A DNA stretch of 35,345 bases. It comes from a virus. Made by a program: the position numbers and the translations under genes. How positions within the stretch are numbered: position 1 is the stretch's first letter; each line of letters starts with the position of its first letter. Shown piece after piece: positions 6,846-16,600 of the stretch. The stretch covers positions 1 to 35,345 of IMG/VR virus record IMGVR_UViG_3300005747_000068. The stretch is one strand, 5' to 3'. Below the pieces are notes generated by a model. That model ran no database searches and had not been told where the DNA came from. It saw nothing but the letters and a program-made list of their open reading frames with translations.

Positions 6846-9800
6846 TTACAATCCGTTATTTTTAGACCATCTAAAGGCCTGTTTAAATATTGGGATTGAA
6901 TTATCATACGTCTTTTTTATTAATTTTTCATCGTCAGTGGTAGGGTTATTTAATATATCATTAAGTTCATTATCAGTATTAATTCTTCTAAACCAATTTC
7001 TAATATATACCTTAGAATACGCAACAGCATAATTATCTTCACTAAAGTCAGAACCTATATAGTCTGTCAGTTGAGTACGTACTGAGTTACTATTATATCT
7101 AACCAATAATGGGTCAAAAGACCCGTTAGGGTCACTGAATGAAAAGTAACTTCTAGCCCTACCGTCAGATGTTGATGATACACAAAATTGTCCACTAACT
7201 TTATCATTATCTAAACCTGACCACCGACCACTATCAGTAGTTAACCCAACGTAGTTATTATTAATTCCTTTAACATAGCCATTTTTATAACCTTGTTCTC
7301 TCCAAACAGTACCAATTGTTAATCTTTTAACATCAAAATTAGTAGTTTTAGTATTAACATACGTTATAATATCATTATAAGAATACTGTGTGTTTTGTTT
7401 AGTTATGAAATCTAAACCTTGGTAAGCACTTACTGGCGAACAATTACTTGAACCCACACTTGAACCATTAGTAGAGTTAGTACTAACACCATTAGAGTTT
7501 GAAGACCCATTCTGTAATGTTGGTGTTGTAGAAGGTGTTTCATTTGTTGGTTTTACTTCTTTAGGTTTTTTATATGATTTATTAATTCTCTTTAGTAAAT
7601 CAATATTAACACTCATTGTTAGTTCGGTAATACTCGGGAATGAATATTTAGAAATTCTAACACCACTAAATGTAGTGATAAAATTACCAGGACTAATACT
7701 GTGAGACACATCTGTAATCCAATACGGACCTGTGAACATTGGTACGTATCTTAGGTTAAAATACATTGTCGGCTGTATCATCATATTACCCATTGACATA
7801 ATCTGACAATTATAACTTCTATTTTTATAGATATTATATAATGAAGTTGATTGTTGAGATGTTTTCGAACCTTTACTCTGATTCGCCATGTCTGTTAATA
7901 TACGGAACGATTCTGAGGTATCTTTAAATTGTGATTGGTCTAAACTTACGGATTTAAATATCCCTTGATTTCTCACACCAAAGTCAACATTGAAACCAAC
8001 TACTTTATTTGAGAAAGCATAATCTGTTTTATTTGTTTGATTTTCCCTAAGAACCTGTGCCTTGTACATATCAAAACTATCATCACCAAACCTATAATCT
8101 ATATTTTCTGTTTGTTTTAAATGTTTTGACACTTTATCTGTGTATAAACATAAAAACCGAGGTCTACTTTTATTATCGTCAACCTCTAAGAACGTACCAA
8201 ATACGTCGGACGCTGAGTTTTCAAAACCTTCTTCAGGTTTCGCGTTTTTAGATGGTTCATTAACACCATAAAAATTCGTATAGGATGGTAACGCCATAAA
8301 TAATAGGTTATTACCCTTAAATAAATGACCTATCAATGTGTAAATAGAATTAGAACCTGACTTATCATTAATAAACCCTGTTAGTGTACTAACATCCACA
8401 ATAAGCTTATCACCAATATCTCTGTTCGCCCTATCTAAAAATAAAAATTCCTCAAATAATGTTCTATTTTGAAAGTCACCCCCTGCAATCCATTTATCAT
8501 TTAATGTTTTAAAGAATTCATACAACTCTAACTTAGCCACCTCTCCCGACATAGATGTTTTAATCTGTTCAGTCTCTTCAGTAATTTTAGGTAAGTCTTT
8601 ATTTAGTTTGGTAAATAAATTGTTTTGTACCTTCTTTTGTGAATTATCCATCAATGTCAAATATTGATTAAACAGCGACATAAACTTAGTACTTGTCATT
8701 GTTGGGTCTTGATATTTTTGAGTGGCGTAAATTTGTATGATTGGACCCAATTGTCTAACATTATTTTCACTAAATAGAATATCCATTTCAACAAAGAAAT
8801 CTGTAATTGTTGAACCACTATCACTATACTTCATTCTATCCTCATCATACACACCGACCACTAATCTTAGGGCGTTCCACGCATCGGGGTATTGTGATTC
8901 ACTAATAGCTATTGTTGTTAAATTACTTGCAGTGGGTAGTGAGTCATTAATATAGTTACCAAAATTAATTTTTTGATTCTGAGTTTGATATTTTGTATCA
9001 TCAGTGAATGAGTACCAAACACGTCTATTAAAATTAGAAGGATTACCCTGTTTAAAAATAAAAGTTTCTGATAATAAATTTTGAACAGTATTCCTTAAAC
9101 TAATCATTTGTTGATTGGCAATTATTTGTCCGTCTAAATCAGATTGACCTGTCAATGTTGGTCTATTAATAAAAAACAAACCATTTAAACTTGTCATTAA
9201 ATTTGGTTTAAGAATATCTTCAGCGGGTATATTATCACGAACAGGGTCTTTACAGAACTCTAAAAATTCAGTCTCAAACATATCCATAATACCCTCATTA
9301 AACACCGCAAGTATTTCATCGATTGATGAGTATTCAGATACCGACTCTAAACTAAATGCTGTTTGGTTGTTAGTTGTATTATCAATAGTTTTTATATATT
9401 GTCTATATGTGGGTTTTTTTATTAAAGTGGTATCAAAATATCCATAGTGTGAACCACCCCAAAGAGTTTTTATTGAACCATCATATAACGATTGTCTTAA
9501 CGGTTCCCCCTCATATATACCAGGAGTTTTACATATTTCAAACTCATACTGATTAAAATTACCACCACCCGCAGAAGGATAACATAATAACTTTTCTGTA
9601 TTATTAGTATTATCATAGGTTTTAGGTTTATCGTAAAAAGCATAATATGAGGACACACTATACGTAGTGTTTCCTGAAGACATATTAATAATGGAATCTG
9701 AATTACTCGCAACCTTTAAACCATTACCATCAAATTGTGTATTACCACTAAAATAATTATCAAAGTCTGACTGGGTCGTACCACTAATAAACTCATCATA

Positions 9801-12800
9801 ACCAAATAAATAATTAACATCATTAACTAATTTAGGGTAAAACCCAACGTTAGATGTGTTAAAATTAAAGGTAAATAAAGGCGGTATTGATATTAGTGAT
9901 GGGTTCATACTGTATGTCGTATTACCACTTCCACCATAGTTTGGGAACGTATATGTCTTTGTCTTTGATGGTGTGACACTAAAAGGGTCGTATAAATCGT
10001 CTTCATTAACACTACCCCAAACACTATCTAATATATCCACGTTTTCATTAATGTATTTTTTATACCTATGCCATATTGAACCGTATTTAACAACCCATGC
10101 GTACGGCATCTTGTGTAGTGCACCGAACTTATTATAAATTGCAAAATTATAATCATTAGATTTACCATCAATACCATGGTTCATCTTTTCTTTTAACGTC
10201 TGAAGTGGTAATGAATTTAAATACATATAACCCATTGTAACATATGGATTATCCACATTATTTTTTCTGTTTTCGACAGACTCACTTAGTGAGTTTATAA
10301 AATATGGACTATTCAATAAAGAGGTTGTTTGATATCTAGACGTGAAACCTGAATAATTATTTCCGTAATCTATTTTTCCTTCCGTAGCAAAATAATCATT
10401 ATTTGTGATTGTTTTATCAAACTTAGTCTTAATTGAAGAGTAACCAGGTATACGTATAGTCGCGTCTGTATTGTTCACCCACGAACGGTTCAAACTAGGG
10501 GTGTCAGCAAAATCACCAAATAATCTATTCTCATTAAATGATGTTATTGTCATTTTACTATTTGAAAAGTACATGGAATTAATTGTTGAATTAGCACCAT
10601 TAACACTTGTTACACCACCACCTTTAGATATGTTTTTTCTTAACCAAGTTAGGTCTGTTAGAGGATAAACATCCGTAAAACTTATAGCGTCAGTATCTGA
10701 TGACGACTTTAAAAAGTCGTTCATTTTTTGTTGACTCTCATCTGAAACGTCAATCACAGGTGAGTCTGACTCATAAGTTAATAAATCATATAAACCATAA
10801 TATTTTTCATTATAACCCCTAATATATGGTGTTACGAAAACATCGGCTAAATAAGTATTCCATAACTCACCAGTACCGTTATTAGAAATATGAGATAGAA
10901 CATTTTCAAAGTTTGACGAGTTTATTCCAAGTTTCTTAAGTTTCATCTTAAGATATGGGTCACTTTTAATTGAGTTTTTTATTGTTAACGTTTCGAAATC
11001 TGCGGTCACCTGAAATAAATTCTGTGACGAGTTTTTTTCTCTATATATTTTACTGTAGTTTGATGATAGTAACGTCCTTTCCCATAATTCATATAAGAAA
11101 TTTACTTCACTTAAGTTGATATAAGGTGGGTTATCATAAGGGAACTCCGTCGCATTTACTGGTATGGTTTTAATTTCTTTTTTTTCATTTGTGAAATTAG
11201 CACTTCTTTGTTCCTCTTTTCTTTGTAGTTTACCTTTTATAAATTCTTCAATGAATTCTACTTCAGGCCACTTGTCATACAAATACGCTTTAGTTCTAGA
11301 CTCAACTTTTGGGTCACCAACATATTTTACGACATATTTCTCATTACCGTCTTCGTCAGATTCTGTTTCGAAATATTGTGGCCATGGGTATATAATTTTT
11401 TCACCATCGTTAGTTGATAGAACACTATCCTTTGAATCAACACCATTAGCAGTTGACTCACTAATAATAACATTTTGTCTAATTGGGTCCGCTTTAACGT
11501 TCCACGCATCTCTATGTACCTCATCCATTAACCTATAAAACGCATCAACATTTGCCATCAACATACCCATAACATTTCTAATTGTCGGCTTAAACCCTAA
11601 CCCCCCATCAGGACTTTCAATTTTTTGTGCCAATGCGGTTGATAACTCTTTCTGTATAGACTCGGCTTTATCGGTATATATTCTTTCAATTTTATCTAAC
11701 TTATTTAAAAATGAACCAGGTAATGTCTTTTGAGAGCCACTTACCTGACCAAAACCATAAAATTTAGAACTCAATTCTTCATCTACCGTTAAGTCTTTGT
11801 TGTAATATTTGTCTTTAATTTCAAAATAACTAAGTGTCTCCGCAGAAAATTTAGTCAATTCAATTTCTGTGGGTGTCGCCCTTTTTTGTAACTCATAAGT
11901 CTTTTCAAGATTTAAATCATCATATTCTAAATCAAACATAAGGTCACTACTAGATATAGTTACAGGTATGTTTGAAGATTGTTCTTTACCTAAAATACTA
12001 TAGGTACCTTCGTCACCAAAAGTAGCATTAGTAGTCAACTTATTATTATATTCATTAATTTTGGCGTCTAATAATGCTTGAGCAGACTCTTGACCTTGTA
12101 ACCCGTCAACCCCCTTTTTTAACCCATAATATAAATTACCTTCATTATCAACAAAAGTTTTACCTACATCTAAATTTTCAAAAGGCCATCTTTTAGACCT
12201 AAAAAGTGTAATATACTCTCTATATTGATTTAAAGTTTTTCTATATAATTCAATATCATTTAATACCGATAAATCCTCCTTACTAAATTGTTGTCTTACA
12301 TACTCTTCTAAACCATTTAGTCTCGAAGCAAGTGCAGATAGATTTAACCTTGGTATTGAGGGGTCTATTAGTCCCTTAGATATATATGTAGAATACACAT
12401 CATTAATAACCTTACTACCTCTGGTTACTGTAACAGGTGTTGTTTGAACATCATTATTACCCGCAGCCATTTCTATTAGTCCTTGAACATTTAACTGACT
12501 TTCTAATGAACTTAAATCTCCATTATAATCAGAAGGGTCTTCATTACTATCAATTAATAAATTCGTTTCATACATATGAGGTAACGCAAATAGTGCACCT
12601 AAAGATAAATCTGAAAGTATTGCGGCAGTACGACCAATAAATGAAACTGAAACTTTATAATTACCATCTGTGGGGTCAAATCGAGCGTTAAAACTTTTCA
12701 TCATTAACTCATATTTGACAGCTTTACCGTAGTATCCTTTAACCGTTAGAAAGAATAATGGGTATGGTAATTGTAAAAATGCGGAATATGGTGATTTTTC

Positions 12801-13325
12801 ACCTAACTCAAATAATGTTCTTCCTTGGACATCCACCATTTCAATATCTACCTGTGGTATGTATGAACTATTATTTTTAATATTGATACTTGTAATACCT
12901 AAAAGTTGAGTATCTTTAGAGTTATTAACAACAGTACCCTCTTCAGTAATTTGTGTTTGATTAATTCCTTTACCATTCAACGAGTCTTGTCCCGTTAATT
13001 GGTCAGTATATGAAGTATCTAAATAACTCTTACCTTGTGGTTTTAGAAAGTTGATTTTACCGTCTTCATTACCACCAAAATTAGCAATCTTAAGATTTTT
13101 GGACATTTGGTCAGTATTTTCACCTAATGCTAATTTTGTTCTTGGAATCATTCTAGCTTCTAAGTTAGCGTACATAACCAAATTTTCGTGGTCAACCAAC
13201 CTTTCAATTTGTTTACCATCTGAATCAACAACCTTATTTGGGTCGACTAACACGATATTATCAAACTGGTCAAAGGCAATCTTCTCACCTCCATAGAAAC
13301 TTCTGAAATTTTTATTAACGGCCAT
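6846..13325 (-). CDS. Giant baseplate hub/spike-like structural protein with possible C-terminal peptidoglycan hydrolase domain
   Basis: A 2159-residue protein at the end of the baseplate block. The N-terminal 120-260 region (SPYSAFLQLPYPLFFLTVKG, then a segment ending FIGRTAAILSDL) and a C-terminal segment with FTGPYWITDVSHSISPGNF, then TTFSGVRISKYSFP, look like the beta-rich halves of contractile-tail hub proteins (T4 gp27, gpD/XkdQ type). A long interior of about 1500 residues is unassigned. A Ser/Asn/Thr-rich linker (about 1915-1958) leads to a final domain of about 160 residues with VWREQGY (Glu about 2010) and GINNNYVGL, then RARSYFSFSDP. This is the layout of glucosaminidase or transglycosylase-like enzymes (Glu, then NNxxG). 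T4 also carries its lysozyme on the hub (gp5). The ATG overlaps the gp53-like gene by 11 bases. Structural role is likely; enzyme call is tentative. Confidence 0.72.
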   Translation of the reverse strand: MAVNKNFRSFYGGEKIAFDQFDNIVLVDPNKVVDSDGKQIERLVDHENLVMYANLEARMIPRTKLALGENTDQMSKNLKIANFGGNEDGKINFLKPQGKSYLDTSYTDQLTGQDSLNGKGINQTQITEEGTVVNNSKDTQLLGITSINIKNNSSYIPQVDIEMVDVQGRTLFELGEKSPYSAFLQLPYPLFFLTVKGYYGKAVKYELMMKSFNARFDPTDGNYKVSVSFIGRTAAILSDLSLGALFALPHMYETNLLIDSNEDPSDYNGDLSSLESQLNVQGLIEMAAGNNDVQTTPVTVTRGSKVINDVYSTYISKGLIDPSIPRLNLSALASRLNGLEEYVRQQFSKEDLSVLNDIELYRKTLNQYREYITLFRSKRWPFENLDVGKTFVDNEGNLYYGLKKGVDGLQGQESAQALLDAKINEYNNKLTTNATFGDEGTYSILGKEQSSNIPVTISSSDLMFDLEYDDLNLEKTYELQKRATPTEIELTKFSAETLSYFEIKDKYYNKDLTVDEELSSKFYGFGQVSGSQKTLPGSFLNKLDKIERIYTDKAESIQKELSTALAQKIESPDGGLGFKPTIRNVMGMLMANVDAFYRLMDEVHRDAWNVKADPIRQNVIISESTANGVDSKDSVLSTNDGEKIIYPWPQYFETESDEDGNEKYVVKYVGDPKVESRTKAYLYDKWPEVEFIEEFIKGKLQRKEEQRSANFTNEKKEIKTIPVNATEFPYDNPPYINLSEVNFLYELWERTLLSSNYSKIYREKNSSQNLFQVTADFETLTIKNSIKSDPYLKMKLKKLGINSSNFENVLSHISNNGTGELWNTYLADVFVTPYIRGYNEKYYGLYDLLTYESDSPVIDVSDESQQKMNDFLKSSSDTDAISFTDVYPLTDLTWLRKNISKGGGVTSVNGANSTINSMYFSNSKMTITSFNENRLFGDFADTPSLNRSWVNNTDATIRIPGYSSIKTKFDKTITNNDYFATEGKIDYGNNYSGFTSRYQTTSLLNSPYFINSLSESVENRKNNVDNPYVTMGYMYLNSLPLQTLKEKMNHGIDGKSNDYNFAIYNKFGALHKMPYAWVVKYGSIWHRYKKYINENVDILDSVWGSVNEDDLYDPFSVTPSKTKTYTFPNYGGSGNTTYSMNPSLISIPPLFTFNFNTSNVGFYPKLVNDVNYLFGYDEFISGTTQSDFDNYFSGNTQFDGNGLKVASNSDSIINMSSGNTTYSVSSYYAFYDKPKTYDNTNNTEKLLCYPSAGGGNFNQYEFEICKTPGIYEGEPLRQSLYDGSIKTLWGGSHYGYFDTTLIKKPTYRQYIKTIDNTTNNQTAFSLESVSEYSSIDEILAVFNEGIMDMFETEFLEFCKDPVRDNIPAEDILKPNLMTSLNGLFFINRPTLTGQSDLDGQIIANQQMISLRNTVQNLLSETFIFKQGNPSNFNRRVWYSFTDDTKYQTQNQKINFGNYINDSLPTASNLTTIAISESQYPDAWNALRLVVGVYDEDRMKYSDSGSTITDFFVEMDILFSENNVRQLGPIIQIYATQKYQDPTMTSTKFMSLFNQYLTLMDNSQKKVQNNLFTKLNKDLPKITEETEQIKTSMSGEVAKLELYEFFKTLNDKWIAGGDFQNRTLFEEFLFLDRANRDIGDKLIVDVSTLTGFINDKSGSNSIYTLIGHLFKGNNLLFMALPSYTNFYGVNEPSKNAKPEEGFENSASDVFGTFLEVDDNKSRPRFLCLYTDKVSKHLKQTENIDYRFGDDSFDMYKAQVLRENQTNKTDYAFSNKVVGFNVDFGVRNQGIFKSVSLDQSQFKDTSESFRILTDMANQSKGSKTSQQSTSLYNIYKNRSYNCQIMSMGNMMIQPTMYFNLRYVPMFTGPYWITDVSHSISPGNFITTFSGVRISKYSFPSITELTMSVNIDLLKRINKSYKKPKEVKPTNETPSTTPTLQNGSSNSNGVSTNSTNGSSVGSSNCSPVSAYQGLDFITKQNTQYSYNDIITYVNTKTTNFDVKRLTIGTVWREQGYKNGYVKGINNNYVGLTTDSGRWSGLDNDKVSGQFCVSSTSDGRARSYFSFSDPNGSFDPLLVRYNSNSVRTQLTDYIGSDFSEDNYAVAYSKVYIRNWFRRINTDNELNDILNNPTTDDEKLIKKTYDNSIPIFKQAFRWSKNNGL

Positions 13326-13632
13326 AGTAATAGAAATGTGTGTCTAAAGCATTTTTATAATCCTGTAAAGACTGTACCAATGGAAATGGAACAATCAAAA
13401 CAGACCCATCAGGTATGTCTTTTTCTAAACTACCATATTGAGGATTAGCCATTTGTATTAACCAACCAAAATAAGGTGTTTGGTAAAATTCAAAACTAAT
13501 TTTATCTAATCTACTCACATCTGCTTTATAAACATACCTCTTATCTGTAGTTTTTGAAGGCAAAACTATATTTGGGACCACAGTTTGTTGTCCATTTAAT
13601 AAAAACTTTTGATATCTATCGTAGTATCTCAT
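13315..13632 (-). CDS. 53: Baseplate wedge protein, gp53/LysM-like
   Basis: A 105-residue protein with the pattern of small LysM-like baseplate proteins. DVSRLDKISFEFYQTPYFGW resembles the segment in gp53 and gpX-type proteins where an early helix is followed by a Trp-containing turn and 'ANP'. It continues with IPDGSVLIVPFPL, which fits the end of a LysM fold. T4 gp53 is longer (196 residues), so this would be a minimal form. Its ATG overlaps the stop codon of the 1545-aa gene (TAATG), and its 3' end overlaps the hub gene, which suggests translational coupling and fixed stoichiometry. It joins wedge and hub parts in known contractile tails; here that is inference. Confidence 0.65.
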   Translation of the reverse strand: MRYYDRYQKFLLNGQQTVVPNIVLPSKTTDKRYVYKADVSRLDKISFEFYQTPYFGWLIQMANPQYGSLEKDIPDGSVLIVPFPLVQSLQDYKNALDTHFYYYGR

Positions 13633-16600
13633 TATTGTAGTTTTACTTTATTATTCCATTTTGTTGGGTCACCTTCATTACCACCTGTGTATAATATATC
13701 AATTAAATCTTTATCTAAAGCTGATGGTGATGGATTATTAGTAAATGTAAATTCTCTTATTTTACCCTTAGTATATGGTATGTCATTAAATTCACTTTTT
13801 AATTTAGTCTCATTTTCGTAAGCTTCAAATAATTTTTTAATTTGTGTTTCACCCTTTTTAAAATCCGATAAAAGATTGTTTATGTTATCTGTAATTGATT
13901 TCACCCATATCTCTGTGTTTTTAAACTTGTTCTCTTTAACAAATTTTGTTAACTCATCAATTAAGTTATTACTATTATCTAACATATATCGATAAAAAGT
14001 TAAGTAAAATCTTTTAAATTCTGCGTCTGAAAAATCTGAAACCATTATTGTCATACTCAAATCTTTTTGGTAAGTAGTGTTTGTATTTTCAAGTGACAAA
14101 ATTTCAAACCCATTATTATTAACATTATAAACTTTAGTTTTAGTAATAGTATCTAACTCATTTAATTTATCTTGTATTATAACTAAATCCCCATTTAACT
14201 CATCTAAGGTGTTAGCATAGTTTGAACTATAAACCTCAGTAGTTGCTGTTAAGTCATACACCACGGTATTACCACCTTGAATAAAACCATCAATTTCTTC
14301 ATTAATAACATTCATCTTATCAATAACTCTCGTTAAATCGGTTTCATATTTTGTTAATGTCTGAAGGTTTGTAACCATTTCAGATTCAAAATTATTAATT
14401 TTTGAATTAATTATCTGTTTTAGTTTATTGTTATATTTTCTAACATCTTTTCTTTTAAAATCATTAACCTCACTAAAAGTTTGTGTTTTATTAGCAAACT
14501 GCAATGGATGTTTATCATTATCAACATCAATTAATGATTGTTCAAATTGGTAACTTACTTTTTCTGTAATCTTTTCTGACTTACCAAACAATTTAGTATT
14601 ACCATTTGCAACATACGCCACCGAAGCAATATTACCTTCAATTAAATTTCTATCTTTAGTGAATAATCTTAAACCGATTTCCCCATAGTTTTCAGCAACA
14701 CTTTGTAGTGATGGACCTATCGAGTCCCTATATGTTTCATACTTAACTATTAAATCATCCATTATTGTTTTATAGTTGATTACCCCACTAATTGATGTCC
14801 CACTATTGGATATCTCTTTACTCGTAATTTCACCAATCGTACTACCACCATCTTTAGTATCTAAATCACTAATATCATCAATACTAAATGGCACCTCAGG
14901 TCCTAACGCTTCAATAGTTTCTAAATCAATCTTAGTTGTGTCTTCTGTTGCTACTGCCCTTTCATCATACATTTCAGTATTAGCGTAATAGTTAAACGAC
15001 AACGCATTTTGTAATCGTGCTACAGGACCCTTTAATCCATGTCCACCAATAAAGTAGAATGATAAACTAACATCGGCAATCATTGGTTGAACACCAATAC
15101 CTTCAGGGTTTATATCTAATGTCAAAGGCTCGTACCTTATACTCATCTGATTTATAGCAATTTTAGTATGAAAGAAATCCCCAACCCTTAAAATACATAT
15201 TGGTGGTGAACCAAATGAAGTATTTAACGCATTGTTTTCTAAAGGTTGACCATCAGGACCAATAGTCGGTATAGTCTCACCTGGTCTCATACATTGTTGT
15301 AAGAACGTTAATCTACTGTTTAACCCTTCAGGTGTCATTGAATGGAATGTAGGATTAAAATATTTAATCTTTTCTTTTATACCTTGATATAAGAAAGATG
15401 TGTCCTCAGCAACGCTCTCAAAATAATCACATTCTGATAATAACTTTCTTAACACCTTTTTAGTTATTCCCTCTCTTAATGAAACCTCACTCGTTGTTCT
15501 TGGCGCCCCTTTTCCTTTTTCAATCACTGCGACCTTATCATCACCAACACTAACACTTGTAGTTTCTTCCTCAACGGGTGGTGTTTCCTCTACAGGTGGT
15601 GAAATAATATTAATCGATTTTATTGTCGTTCTACGACATTTCATGGCTTGTGTTGAATATATTTTAGCAACTTTGTTAGTTATTTCCTGCGAACAATCTG
15701 TACCACCAATAGTTATTGATTCACCACTAAAGGAACTCTGAATACCAATATATCCTTTTTCGTTAACTTTTTTAATTCTAGGGTCATTTAAAATTTGTTT
15801 TTTAACTGAATCAACCCTTCTTTTAGATAGGTTAATATTATAACTTTCATCGTTAGGTGAAGAGGCGGAACCCGTTAATAAAATATTAACACCAAATTTA
15901 TTGGTCGCCGCGTCAACTAACTTATCAATTAAACTATCAAGTTCATTCTTACCTTTCTCAATATTATTTTCAAAAAATGTTTCAACCTGTTGTTCTTCAT
16001 TAATTGTTTTGGCTTTTGTTAAATAATCACTTTTTTTCGCAATATAATTATTATAAGTTACATCATAATTAACTGATGAAGTTGTCCCTCTAGACCTTGA
16101 ATCTGGCTTATCATTATCAAAATATAAATTTACACCTTCAAATTGATTGAAATTTGGTTTTTGTGTCGTTTCTGTTTCGACATTATCAGGTTCAGGGTTT
16201 TGTTTAGGTATTTCCTTAACAACTTCTCTAAAAACATCAGGATTATTAGTTTTACTAACAACCTCATATATGTCGTTAAAACTTAACTGACCATACTTTC
16301 GAGCCAATTCATAGATATCTAAAGTTTTACATCCAGAAAAGAAACTATCTACAATCTTAGTAACCTCAGAGTCGGGTGTCACATTTGCTAATTCCTTATC
16401 AACTAACGTATTTAATACCGATGGATGGTCAACTATTATTTTAAAACTTAATGAACCCTGTCTTTGGGTATTTGAGTATGTATATATCGGTTCAGGTCTA
16501 CCTAAAAAATCATTAGTTGTCCAACTTGCAGACACGCTCTCATCAACTCTTAAATCATAAGGGGGGAACCACATTACACGTCCACCATTAGGTCCTTTCT

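Noticed and set aside
6803-6907. Longer start for the 74-aa protein
   Set aside because: Would overlap the hub gene and place the TATTTATA element inside the gene.
11164-11538. Plus-strand open frame of 124 codons
   Set aside because: Lies inside the 2159-aa hub gene; hydrophobic low-complexity translation typical of an antisense frame.
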